Shown here piece by piece: positions 26,872-35,246 of a stretch of 64,000 nucleotides of DNA. Within the stretch, counting starts at the first letter, position 1. Every line of letters begins with the position of its first letter. Source of the DNA: Rhodanobacter sp. T12-5 (lineage in GTDB: Bacteria > Pseudomonadota > Gammaproteobacteria > Xanthomonadales > Rhodanobacteraceae). The notes under the pieces were generated by a model that was given only the letters and a program-made list of their open reading frames with translations, searched no databases and had not been told where the DNA came from. The position numbers and the translations under genes are program-made. The stretch spans positions 173,017 through 237,016 of the forward strand of contig NZ_NPKN01000008.1 in assembly GCF_008329435.1 (NCBI RefSeq). The letters run 5' to 3'.

Positions 26872-27258
26872 CTATTTTCGCCTGCCGAAGCGCCGCTTCC
26901 AGTCGCCGCTGCACAACGCCCAGCCGAGATATATCCCCAGCGCCACGCCCAGCAGCTCGCACAGCACGCGCAGGCCGATGCTGTCCGGATCGTGCACCAG
27001 CGCCAGCTTCGCCTTGAGCAATTGCAGCGACTGCAGCTGTCCGTAGTTGAAATAGAACAGGTCCCACAGGTCGCCGCTGGCAGTCAGCAGCGTCGCCAGC
27101 AGGAACGACCAGCCGATCTGCGGCCCGTAGCTCCAGCCGTCGCGCCGGCCGAGCCAGTGGAACAGGAGAAACAGCAGCAGCCCGACCAACGCGGAAATCA
27201 ATCCGGCCTGGATGCCTCCGACGATGCCGTAGCCCATCCACGATTGGTCGTAATGCAT
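26872..27258 (-). CDS. small integral membrane protein, unrecognised
   Basis: 128 aa from MHYDQSWMGYGIVGG (upstream in-frame starts are possible). Three to four hydrophobic segments (GLISALVGLLLFLLFHWLG, IGWSFLLATLLTASG and LLGVALGIYLGWALC). The basic tail is WKRRFGRRK. No named family recognised. It converges with the esterase gene, with only 5 bases between the stops. Confidence 0.65.
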   Translation of the reverse strand: MHYDQSWMGYGIVGGIQAGLISALVGLLLFLLFHWLGRRDGWSYGPQIGWSFLLATLLTASGDLWDLFYFNYGQLQSLQLLKAKLALVHDPDSIGLRVLCELLGVALGIYLGWALCSGDWKRRFGRRK

Positions 27259-27353
27259 TCGCGCGCCCCTGGGTTCGTTGCCACCACGATCTGCATTATG
27301 GGTCATCGGCACGATCGACACGGGTCGCGCGCTAGACTTCATCGGTCATCTCC

Positions 27354-28022
27354 ATGAAAGCAGCCGACATGAGCCTTGCCGCTTCGCCACACGCCGCGCT
27401 GATCGTGGTCGACGTGCAACCGGACTTCATGCCCGGCGGCGCGCTCGCCTGTCATGACGGCGATGCGATCGTGTCGAGCATCGACCGCTTGCTGCGCGCA
27501 GGCGCGTTCCGCCACGTGGTGGCGACGCAAGACTGGCATCCGCCGAAGCACGTTTCGTTCGCCAGCTCGCACCCGGGCGCAACCCCGTTCCAGCAGATCC
27601 AGCTGTACGGCCAGCCGCAAACGCTGTGGCCGGACCATTGCGTGCAGGGCACGGCCGGCGCCGCGCTCGATCCGCGCATCGACTGGTCGGCGCTGGATGT
27701 GGTGATCCGCAAGGGCGCCGATCCCCGCGTGGATTCCTACAGCGGCTTTCGCGAGAACCACGATGCCGCCGGTGGGCGTCCGGGTACCGGGCTCGCCGGC
27801 TGGCTGCGCGAGCGCGGCGTGGACGAGGTGTTCGTGTGCGGTCTGGCGCGCGACGTATGCGTGCTCTGGACGGCGCAGGATGCGATCGCGCTGGGCTTTC
27901 GCACGCATCTCCTGTGGGATCTCAGCCGCCCGGTCACGCCGACCGGCGACGATGCCACCCGCGCCAGCCTGCAGGCGGCGGACATCGCGATCAGCGATCC
28001 CCGGCAACTCGTTCGCGGCTGA
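27354..28022 (+). CDS. pncA: nicotinamidase
   Basis: 222 aa. Catalytic D20 in LIVVDVQPDFMPGG, the metal-binding DWHPPKHVSFA region, a lysine in VVIRKGAD and nucleophile C169 in GLARDVCVLWTA are all present. It hydrolyses nicotinamide to nicotinate for NAD salvage in the cytoplasm. Starts at 27354 and 27369 are both in frame; the second (MSLAASPH) is also plausible. Confidence 0.92.
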   Translation: MKAADMSLAASPHAALIVVDVQPDFMPGGALACHDGDAIVSSIDRLLRAGAFRHVVATQDWHPPKHVSFASSHPGATPFQQIQLYGQPQTLWPDHCVQGTAGAALDPRIDWSALDVVIRKGADPRVDSYSGFRENHDAAGGRPGTGLAGWLRERGVDEVFVCGLARDVCVLWTAQDAIALGFRTHLLWDLSRPVTPTGDDATRASLQAADIAISDPRQLVRG

Positions 28023-28032
28023 CCAGGACGGA

Positions 28033-28221
28033 TCAGGCCTCGTTCTCGCCCGAGGCGTGCACCTGCGCCGCACCATCGGCGTCGATTTCCACGCGCAAGG
28101 TGATCGGGCGGCAGCACACCTGGCAATCCTCGATGTATTGCTGGCTGCGAATCGACGTGTCGATCAGGATCTCGATCGTTTCGCCGCAATACGGGCAGTC
28201 GATGTGGTGGGAATCGAGCAC
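28033..28221 (-). CDS. CPXCG-motif cysteine-rich zinc protein
   Basis: 62 aa from a GTG start with GGAGA upstream. The motif IDCPYCGETIEILID at about 8-22 and a second pair CQVCCRP at about 33-39 would form a zinc ribbon. The family is widespread in gammaproteobacteria with no defined role. Confidence 0.85.
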   Translation of the reverse strand: MLDSHHIDCPYCGETIEILIDTSIRSQQYIEDCQVCCRPITLRVEIDADGAAQVHASGENEA

Positions 28222-28286
28222 GGCAAGTCTCCGAGTCGGAACGACAGTACAGCACAGGCCGGTGTGTCGCGGCGGGCGCGCGCGTT

Positions 28287-28742
28287 TCAGCGTTCAGCCA
28301 GCGACCATGCCTGCGGCAACAGGATCGGAAACAGGCCGGCGCCGCGCGTGCGCCGGTCCAGTTTCAGCAATTCGTTGTCCTTGCTGAGCAGCCAGCTGGC
28401 GCGCGCGACCAGCGCCAGTTCCAGGAATTTCTGGTCGTCCGGATCGGCACAGCGCGGCAACAGGGTCTCGTCGGCGGCGACGGCCGTGTCGGGCAGATCG
28501 TGGATCAGGCGATCGAACGCCGCCATGATGCCCGGCCGCGTCGCCTCCTGGATCGGCAGCTGCGGATAGTGCAGCACGCGCAGCCATTCCGCGCGGCAAT
28601 CCGCGCGTGTCACAGCCTGCACCGTGCCGGCCTGCAGCGCCGCCAGCAGCGGCGTGCAGGCCGGATCGCGGAACAGGAACAGGTCCAGGCACACGTTGGT
28701 GTCCAGCACGATACGCGGCACGGGCAGGTCGTCGGCAGTCAT
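28287..28742 (-). CDS. PIN-domain protein (putative toxin component)
   Basis: 151 aa from MTADDLPVPRIVLDTNVCLD; an in-frame ATG six codons upstream (28760) is possible. The acidic PIN active-site residues are visible: D in VLDTNVCLDLF, E/D in the ADCRAEWLRVL region, and DPDDQKFLELA near the end. It belongs to the COG1569-type PIN proteins often annotated as VapC-like RNases. No obvious antitoxin gene lies next to it. Confidence 0.82.
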   Translation of the reverse strand: MTADDLPVPRIVLDTNVCLDLFLFRDPACTPLLAALQAGTVQAVTRADCRAEWLRVLHYPQLPIQEATRPGIMAAFDRLIHDLPDTAVAADETLLPRCADPDDQKFLELALVARASWLLSKDNELLKLDRRTRGAGLFPILLPQAWSLAER

Positions 28743-28807
28743 CGGCACATGATGAGGCAAGCCCGGCGCGCATTACACTGCACGTTTTCCGAGCGGAACC
28801 GACGACC

Positions 28808-29083
28808 ATGGCCGAGCGCGAGTTCGACAACTACCTTGCCCGCTCCGGCGCCACCCTGGAAGGCTCGCGCTACACCGCCTACCTTGCAGTCACCCCGCGC
28901 CGGCACGGCTTCCCGATGTATTTCGCGATCTGCGAAAACCGCAGCTTCCGCGACAAGGGCGTCGCCGAGACCGCCGCCGCCAAGGCACTGGCCGACATGA
29001 TCGGGCTGGAAGAGGACGGTACGCCGATCTTCCCCGAGGGATATACCGGCTTCAACGACGACAAGCCGACCGACGCGGAATGA
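28808..29083 (+). CDS. small conserved protein, unrecognised
   Basis: 91 aa, start MAEREFDNYLARSGATLEGS. Mixed alpha/beta, acidic C-terminus (FPEGYTGFNDDKPTDAE). No signal peptide or membrane segment. Codon use fits the surrounding chromosome. Its start is 65 bases from the PIN gene start, divergently. Confidence 0.65.
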   Translation: MAEREFDNYLARSGATLEGSRYTAYLAVTPRRHGFPMYFAICENRSFRDKGVAETAAAKALADMIGLEEDGTPIFPEGYTGFNDDKPTDAE

Positions 29084-29134
29084 TCCGGCGCAGCGTCGGC
29101 AATACTTGCCGATCGCCGCACGACGATGGGCGGT

Positions 29135-29851
29135 TTACGCCGCCGCCAGCTCGCGCAGGCGCGCCACCGCCGCCGGAATCGCTGCTGGCTCGGCGACCGT
29201 GAGCACATGCCGGTCGTCATCGTCGAGGCCGTTCTCCAGCTCGTGCGCCCAGGTCACGTGGTACGGCACGTGCACGCCCCAACCGCCCAGCCGCACCACC
29301 GGTTCGATGTCCGAACGCAGCGAGTTGCCGACCATCGCGAACTGCGCCGGCTGCAGCGCGAACTCGGCCAGCACGCGCTGGTAGGTGGCGGCGTTTTTCT
29401 CTGACACGATCTCGATGCGCCGGAACAGGTCGGCCAGCCCGGACTGCGCCACTTTCTTCTCCTGGTGGAACAGGTCGCCCTTGGTGATCAGCACCACGGC
29501 ATGGTGCTCGGCCACCGCCTCGACCGCGGCGCGGATGCCCGGCAGCAGCTCCACCGGATGCTGCAGCACGTCTTTGCCGAGTTCGACCAGGCGATGGATG
29601 TCGGCCGCCGCGATGCGGCCATCGGTGACCGCGATCGCCGTCTCCACCATCGACAGTGTCATGCCCTTCGCGCCGTAGCCGAACAGCTGCAGGTTGCGCC
29701 GCTCGGTCGCCAGCATGGTGTCGTGCACGCGCTGGTCGCCGAGGTCGACATAGCGGCCGACGATCGTGGCGAAGGCGTCGTTCGCCTGCCGGTAATAGCC
29801 TTCGCTGTGCCACAGCGTGTCGTCGCCGTCGAAACCGATCAGTTGCAGCAT
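29135..29851 (-). CDS. HAD-family hydrolase
   Basis: 238 aa. Motif I is IGFDGDDTLWHS at the N-terminus, motif II VVLITKGD, motif III lysine in IVSEKNAATY, and motif IV AMVGNSLRSDIEPV. A helical cap lies between motifs I and II. It is probably a small-molecule phosphatase. It stands alone between two short plus-strand genes. Confidence 0.88.
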   Translation of the reverse strand: MLQLIGFDGDDTLWHSEGYYRQANDAFATIVGRYVDLGDQRVHDTMLATERRNLQLFGYGAKGMTLSMVETAIAVTDGRIAAADIHRLVELGKDVLQHPVELLPGIRAAVEAVAEHHAVVLITKGDLFHQEKKVAQSGLADLFRRIEIVSEKNAATYQRVLAEFALQPAQFAMVGNSLRSDIEPVVRLGGWGVHVPYHVTWAHELENGLDDDDRHVLTVAEPAAIPAAVARLRELAAA

Positions 29852-29975
29852 GCCATCAACCTTTTCGTTCGTGCCGGCATCGCAACCGATGCCGAAAGTC
29901 GGCCTATGATAGGGGCTCGCCCCCACCGCATGGCCATGCCTGCGCGGACCTTGCGAAGCACAGCGGAGTCTTTCG

Positions 29976-30284
29976 ATGACCACGCATTGCACCCATCTCG
30001 ATGGCATCCACAACGTCACGCCCAGCGCGCGCGGCTGCGAGGAATGCCTGTCATCCGGCGACGTGTGGCTGCACCTGCGCATCTGCCGCACCTGCGGGCA
30101 CGTCGGTTGCTGCGACGACTCGCCGAACCGGCACGCCACCGCGCATTTCCACGAGACCGGGCATCCCGTCATCGAGGGTTACGACCCTCCGGAAGGATGG
30201 GGCTGGTGTTATGTAGACGAAGTCATGTTCGACCTGCGCGACCGGATGACGCCGCAGCTCGGCCCGATACCGCGCTACTACTGA
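29976..30284 (+). CDS. UBP-type zinc-finger protein
   Basis: 102 aa. Zinc ligands are arranged as in ZnF-UBP domains: HCTHL, CEEC (21-24), CRTCGHVGCCDD and HATAHFHETGHPV. In eukaryotes the domain binds the ubiquitin C-terminus; bacterial stand-alone versions have no known partner. It lies 19 bases before the next gene and may be co-transcribed with it. Confidence 0.9.
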   Translation: MTTHCTHLDGIHNVTPSARGCEECLSSGDVWLHLRICRTCGHVGCCDDSPNRHATAHFHETGHPVIEGYDPPEGWGWCYVDEVMFDLRDRMTPQLGPIPRYY

Positions 30285-30303
30285 CCTCGCGAGCGTCACG
30301 ATC

Positions 30304-31203
30304 ATGAGCCAGCCCATCCGGATTCTGCTGCAGACCACCATTCCCGCCATCGACGACGATTGGCACATCGGCCGCTTCGGGCTGTTGCGCGATTACCTGG
30401 CCGCGCTGCGCGATGCCGGCGGCGCGCCGCTGTGCGAGGTGACGGCGCGCGATCGCGACGCACCCGGCGCACCCGACAGCGTGCTGTCGCAGCTGGATAC
30501 GTCCTCCTTCGACGAAATGTGGCTGTTCGCCGTGGACACCGGCGACGGACTCGCCGAGGAAGACTGCGCCGCCATCTCGCGTTTCCGCCAGCGCGGCGGC
30601 GGCCTGCTGGTGACGCGCGACCACATGGATCTCGGCTGCTCGGTGTGCACGCTGGGCGGAGTCGGTGCCGCGCATTTCTTCCACTCGAAACATCCCGACC
30701 CCGATCCGGCGCGACACCGCATCGACGATACCGACACCACCGACATCCTCTGGCCCAACTACCACTCCGGCGCCAACGGCGATTTTCAGCACATAAGCAT
30801 CGTCGAACCGCGGCATCCGCTGCTGACCGATCCGGATGCCGCCGATGGCGCCGTGCACTGCCTGCCTGCGCATCCGCACGAAGGCGCGGTCGGCAAGCCG
30901 GCGGATGACCCGAGCGCACGCGTCATCGCCACCGGTCGCAGCACGGTCAGCGGAGTGGAGTTCAATCTCGCGGTGGCGTTCGAGCCGTCAGCCGACGCTG
31001 GCCCCGCGGTGGCCCAGTCCACTTTCCATCACTTCGCCGACTACAACTGGAACCCGCGACTCGGGGCGCCCAGTTTCGTTTCCGAGCCGCCCGGCGACGC
31101 GCTGGCGCATGCCCCGGAGGCACAGCGCTCGATCGAGCGCTACATGAGGAACCTGACGCTGTGGCTGGCCGGGCGACCGGTCGACATGCCGCTGGCGGCT
31201 TGA
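30304..31203 (+). CDS. uncharacterised protein, possibly ThuA/GATase1-like
   Basis: 299 aa, no signal peptide. RILLQTTIPAIDDDWHIGRF at the start and FRQRGGGLLVTRDHMDLGCS in the middle recall the class I amidotransferase/ThuA-like fold. The downstream part has several His/Asp-rich stretches (HSKHPDPDPARH and HCLPAHPHEGA). Whole-length relatives exist as hypothetical proteins; enzymatic function cannot be assigned. Confidence 0.65.
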   Translation: MSQPIRILLQTTIPAIDDDWHIGRFGLLRDYLAALRDAGGAPLCEVTARDRDAPGAPDSVLSQLDTSSFDEMWLFAVDTGDGLAEEDCAAISRFRQRGGGLLVTRDHMDLGCSVCTLGGVGAAHFFHSKHPDPDPARHRIDDTDTTDILWPNYHSGANGDFQHISIVEPRHPLLTDPDAADGAVHCLPAHPHEGAVGKPADDPSARVIATGRSTVSGVEFNLAVAFEPSADAGPAVAQSTFHHFADYNWNPRLGAPSFVSEPPGDALAHAPEAQRSIERYMRNLTLWLAGRPVDMPLAA

Positions 31204-31230
31204 CGAGAAGCGCGCCGCGGCAGCGACCGA

Positions 31231-31764
31231 TCAGCCCACTTCGCTGCCCAGGCGCAGGTTGATGCCCAGCAACGTGGCCAGTTCGCGCAACGGTTCGCGG
31301 TCGCGGGTCAGGGTCATCCAGCCGGCATGGGTGTCGCCATCGGTCTCCCAGGCCCACAGCGTGTAACCGAACTCCGCCAGGCGATCGTAGGCGATCGAAA
31401 ACAGTTCGGCCGCGTCCACGTCGTCGTAGAACTCGTCGTCGTCCGGGTCGCCGTTCCAGTCGATCGACAGGTTCCAGCGCGAGGCCAGTTCGTTGACTGC
31501 CTGCACCAGCGAATGCAAATCGTGCTCGCCGACGATGAAACCGGACCGCCAGTCGATCACCCGGCCGATGACCTCGATCGGCTCCACCTCGTCGGCATCG
31601 AGATCGGCCATGGCCTCGCGATAGTCGTTGAACTGCAACAGCGCGGTTTCCTCGTCGCCGGGGTTGATCAGCAACAGCAGCTGCCAGACCTTCGCCTCGA
31701 CCGAGTCCTCGTCGACATCGTCGAATTCGCGCTCGGCATCGTAACCGTCGTCGGAGGAGTTCAT
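31231..31764 (-). CDS. DUF6630-like acidic protein
   Basis: 177 aa from MNSSDDGYDAEREFDD, very acidic at the N-terminus. VWQLLLLINPGDEETALLQF and the segment LVQAVNELASRWNLSIDWNG resemble DUF6630 proteins. No catalytic motif is visible. It is probably cytoplasmic, of unknown role. Confidence 0.65.
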   Translation of the reverse strand: MNSSDDGYDAEREFDDVDEDSVEAKVWQLLLLINPGDEETALLQFNDYREAMADLDADEVEPIEVIGRVIDWRSGFIVGEHDLHSLVQAVNELASRWNLSIDWNGDPDDDEFYDDVDAAELFSIAYDRLAEFGYTLWAWETDGDTHAGWMTLTRDREPLRELATLLGINLRLGSEVG

Positions 31765-31819
31765 GGGCGGACCAGCGCATGGGGGAGCCGCATGGTGGCA
31801 CGTCGGGAAGCGTGCATCG

Positions 31820-32194
31820 TCATGCCCCCACCCGCCGCCGCACCATGTCCATGTCGCGCACCGGACGAATCTCGATCGCACCGGTCTGCGCCCACGGGAA
31901 CTCCGAGGCGATGCGTACCGCCTCGTCCATGCTGTCGGCTTCGATCAGGTTGAAGCCGCCCAGGTATTCCTTGGTTTCGGCAAACGGGCCGTCGAACACC
32001 TGGGCGCGGCCGTTGCGCACGCGCAGGGTCTTCGCGCTGGCCGGCGCTTCCAGTTGCTGCGAGCCGAGCAGGCAACCCTGCTCCTGCAGTTCGTCGGCAT
32101 GCGCGAAGCAGCCGTGCATCATGTGGTCGAACTCGCCTTCGGGCAGCGCGTCCAGCAAGGTGTCGTCGCAGTAGATCATCACGAGATATTTCAT
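31820..32194 (-). CDS. YCII-related protein
   Basis: 124 aa, start MKYLVMIYCDDTLLDAL. The YCII fold signature DGPFAETKEYLGGFNLIEAD and the preceding LRVRNGRAQVF are clear. This subgroup is often linked to ECF sigma factors, but none is adjacent. Function unknown. Confidence 0.88.
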   Translation of the reverse strand: MKYLVMIYCDDTLLDALPEGEFDHMMHGCFAHADELQEQGCLLGSQQLEAPASAKTLRVRNGRAQVFDGPFAETKEYLGGFNLIEADSMDEAVRIASEFPWAQTGAIEIRPVRDMDMVRRRVGA

Positions 32195-32260
32195 GGCGGC
32201 CTCGGCGGGCAGGTTCGAGCCAGCCTGGGGATGGCGGGCGAAGTGGGATAATGCCGCATC

Positions 32261-32830
32261 ATGACCATCCCGCACGACATTTCCAGCGCATTCTCCTGCC
32301 AGCCGATTGCATTCGTGCGCTCGCCGTACGCGCGCCGGATCGACGCACCGCATCAGTCCACCGTGGTGGCGGGTACCGAAAGCGGCGATGCGGTCGAGGC
32401 GACGATCGAGTTTGCCGAAGGGCTGCCTGCCGCGGCATTCCGTGACCTGGCTGGCTTCGCGCGGATCTGGCTGCTGTTCGTGTTCCATCGCAGCGAAGGC
32501 TGGAAAGCCGAGGTGCGCCCGCCGCGCGGTGGCGGCAAGCGCAGCGTGCTGGCCACGCGCTCGCCGCATCGGCCCAACCCGCTCGGGCTGTCCGCGGTGG
32601 AGCTGGTGGCAGTGGAAGCGCGCGCGCTGCGCGTGCGCGGAATCGACCTGCTCGACGGCACGCCGATCCTCGACATCAAGCCGTACGTGCCCTATGCCGA
32701 TGCGTTTCCCGCCGCGCGTGCCGGCTGGATCGACGCGATCGACGCCAGCCAGGGCCGGCACTCCGCCCCCGGGCCACGCCGGCCGCGCAAGCCGGCACCG
32801 CGCGGGGACGACGACGCTAGCGCCTCATGA
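32261..32830 (+). CDS. trmO: tRNA (t6A37) N6-methyltransferase
   Basis: 189 aa. The UPF0066/TrmO core is visible: IAFVRSPYARRIDAPHQST, then TRSPHRPNPLGLSAVELV and LDGTPILDIKPYVPYAD. It methylates threonylcarbamoyladenosine at position 37 of tRNA-Thr. The C-terminal extension of the E. coli enzyme is absent or replaced by a Pro/Arg-rich tail. It overlaps the convergent HMA-like gene by 6 bases. Confidence 0.9.
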   Translation: MTIPHDISSAFSCQPIAFVRSPYARRIDAPHQSTVVAGTESGDAVEATIEFAEGLPAAAFRDLAGFARIWLLFVFHRSEGWKAEVRPPRGGGKRSVLATRSPHRPNPLGLSAVELVAVEARALRVRGIDLLDGTPILDIKPYVPYADAFPAARAGWIDAIDASQGRHSAPGPRRPRKPAPRGDDDASAS

Positions 32831-33070
32831 GCAGCTGCCGCAGCAGTCGCTGCCGCCACTGACGTGGATCTGCCGTGGCTCGGACATGCGGCTGGCTTCG
32901 TAGCCGGCAGCCTGCAGCGCGGCGATCACCTGACCGGAAGTGAGCTGGGCCGACACGTCGATCTGGCCGGCGGCGGCGTCGCAGGTGACCTTGGCGGTCG
33001 CATCATGGGCGCGCAGGGCGGCGGCGATGGCGCCGGTGTCGGCGGCAAGATCCTTCACTTGAAACAGCAT
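32825..33070 (-). CDS. HMA-like small protein with Cys-rich tail
   Basis: 81 aa, start MLFQVKDLAADTGAIAAALR. The ferredoxin-like beta-alpha-beta pattern of heavy-metal-associated domains is present (VTCDAAAGQIDVSAQLTSGQ, then VIAALQAAGYEA), but the usual MxCxxC loop is missing. Instead the protein ends in SDCCGSCS, which could bind metal. A GGAGAA ribosome site is present. Confidence 0.7.
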   Translation of the reverse strand: MLFQVKDLAADTGAIAAALRAHDATAKVTCDAAAGQIDVSAQLTSGQVIAALQAAGYEASRMSEPRQIHVSGGSDCCGSCS

Positions 33071-33358
33071 TCGCAGATTCTCCAGGGGCAGGTTCGATCA
33101 GTGTGCGGAAACTTCCGCCCTGCCGATGGTGACCGCCGCGGCGCCGCCGCGCCCTGACCAGGATCAGCCCCGCACCGAACCCGCATCACCCGGCCGATGC
33201 CGCTTCGCCGGTCCCAGCCCCTGAGACACCTCGCCGGCACACTGCGCGGGTCGTGACGGTCCTGCGTCGACGGCACCGATGCACCTGGCAGTGGTCGGTT
33301 CAAACCTGTTGCCGCGTCGGGCGCGAGCCTGGCGCGGCCTTTTTCTTCGAGGCGACCT

Positions 33359-35035
33359 TCAGCGGGTGAGCGCGGCAGCGGCGGGCGCCAGCCACGGCGA
33401 TCGCCGCGGACGATCCAGCGCCGCGAGCAGGTTGCCATCGCGACGGTAGACATCGGGACGGAAGCTGGCCCGGCCGCCGTCGTGCAGGTCCACCGTCCAG
33501 TACGCCAGCAGCAGGGTCACCGGCTGGCGCAGCATCACGGTCTGGGTCTTCAGCGTGTCGATCGCGCGGTCGATGGCGGCGCGGTTCCACGCGACCGGAT
33601 CATCGAGCAGCAGCTCGGCCAGTTCGCGCGGACGCTCCACCCGGATGCAGCCGGAACTGAACAGGCGCTGCTCGTTGGCGAACAGTTCCTGGTGCGGGGT
33701 GTCGTGCATGTACACCGAATAGTCGTTGGGAAAGCGGATCGCCAGCCGACCCAGCGAATTGCCCGGGCCGGCATCCTGGCGCAGCACGACGCCGCGCGGG
33801 CTGGCCCAGTTCACGCTGCCCGGCGACAGCTCGCGGCCCTGGCCGTCCAGCACGCGGATGCGGTTGGCAGCGAGGTAACCGGGGTTCCTGCGCAGCTTGG
33901 GCAGGATGTCGTTTTTCAGGATCGTGGGCGGCACGGTCCAGGTCGGATTGAGCGTGATGTAGGTGATCGCCGACTTGAACACCGGCGTGCTGCGGTACGG
34001 TTTGCCGACCTGCACGCGCGCGCGCCAGACCGGCTTGCCATCGTTGTAGTAGATCACCTGGTAACCGGCGATATCGACCACCACGAAGCGCCCCTGCAAC
34101 TGGTGCAGCAGCCAGCGCGCGCGCTCCAGGTTCACCCGCAACTGGCCGATGCGCGCGGCCACCGGCACGTTCAATGCCGCCAGCGTGGCCTTGCCCAGAT
34201 GCCCGTCCGCGGCCAGGTATTGTTCGCGCTGGTACTGCACCAGCGCCGCCTCCAGGGCCGCGTCGAACCGATCGCCGGTGGCGTCGCCGACCGGGTATCC
34301 GGCCAGCCGCAGGCGCTGGCGCAGCAGCGGCACGCGCGGGTCGCTGACGCCGGGTTTCAGGGTGGCGCCGCCGGCAAGCACCGGCCAGCCCCCCTGCGCG
34401 GCCACCTCACGCAGTTTCACCAGCGCTTCGCGCAACTGGCCGTACTGCGGATCCTGCGGCCGCGCGCGTTCGAACAGGCCGCTGATCGCTCCCCGCGCCA
34501 GCGCATCGCGCACCGCCTGCAGGCCGCGCGCCCGGTCGAGCTGACGCGGATCGAAATTCCAGTGCGTGTCCAGCGTGGCCGGGTCGACCTTGCCGCGGTA
34601 CAGGTCCAGCAGCGCGGCGAGGCAGGCATCGGTGGCCAGCAGGTCGAACTGGGCCCGCTGCTGCGCCGTCGCCTGCGGATCGCTGAGCACGCCGCGGCGA
34701 CGCTGCAGTTCATCGAGCGCGTAATCTTGCGGGTCGAGTCCGTCGCCGGCCACCTCGCGCAGCGCGGCCAGCAGCTGGTCGAGGTTGCCCTGCTGTGTCC
34801 ACGCCGGCGCGAAGCGGTTCTGCTCGTAGAAATTGACCACCGCCAGATCGAGCTCCGCGCCGGCAACCGCTTCGGAGTGCCGCGCACGCCACTGCTCGAT
34901 GCGGTCGCGGATCTGCTCGGCCACCGGATCCAGCGGCGGTTCCGCCGTGGCCGGCGTCTGTGCATGCACGGCCATGCCCAGCAGTAGCAGAAGCAGGGCG
35001 AGGCCGCAGGCGGCACGATGGCGGACGGTCGACAC
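33359..35035 (-). CDS. L,D-transpeptidase (YcbB/LdtD-like)
   Basis: 558 aa from a GTG at 35035, with AGGA about 8 bases upstream; a TTG two codons earlier is also open. There is a signal peptide (LALLLLLLGMAVHAQ), a scaffold domain at about 60-230, a peptidoglycan-binding domain at about 240-300 (RLRLAGYPVGDATGDRFDA), and a YkuD domain with the catalytic SSGCIRVERPRELAELLL and an upstream His in YMHDTPHQELF. It forms 3-3 crosslinks in periplasmic peptidoglycan. Size and order match the LdtD group. Confidence 0.92.
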   Translation of the reverse strand: MSTVRHRAACGLALLLLLLGMAVHAQTPATAEPPLDPVAEQIRDRIEQWRARHSEAVAGAELDLAVVNFYEQNRFAPAWTQQGNLDQLLAALREVAGDGLDPQDYALDELQRRRGVLSDPQATAQQRAQFDLLATDACLAALLDLYRGKVDPATLDTHWNFDPRQLDRARGLQAVRDALARGAISGLFERARPQDPQYGQLREALVKLREVAAQGGWPVLAGGATLKPGVSDPRVPLLRQRLRLAGYPVGDATGDRFDAALEAALVQYQREQYLAADGHLGKATLAALNVPVAARIGQLRVNLERARWLLHQLQGRFVVVDIAGYQVIYYNDGKPVWRARVQVGKPYRSTPVFKSAITYITLNPTWTVPPTILKNDILPKLRRNPGYLAANRIRVLDGQGRELSPGSVNWASPRGVVLRQDAGPGNSLGRLAIRFPNDYSVYMHDTPHQELFANEQRLFSSGCIRVERPRELAELLLDDPVAWNRAAIDRAIDTLKTQTVMLRQPVTLLLAYWTVDLHDGGRASFRPDVYRRDGNLLAALDRPRRSPWLAPAAAALTR

Positions 35036-35246
35036 GGACAAGGTCCTGCGCGGGGTGGTTGCCTTGTCATAGCACAGTCGCGCGTCGTCGCACGCATGCG
35101 CGGCATCGGGTCGCGGCCGGCATCGGCGCGATGGCTTGCCGGCAGCAGGGTTGTTCGCACCGGACGCCCCTCGCCATCACGGGCATGGGCGGGCGCCGCC
35201 GCTGCCGTCATACTTCGCGGTTGCCCCACAGCGACTGCGTGAGCCC

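Noticed and set aside
28287..28742. A complete VapBC toxin-antitoxin module at the PIN gene
   Set aside because: No small antitoxin-like gene lies on the same strand next to it; the divergent 91-aa protein has no DNA-binding features.
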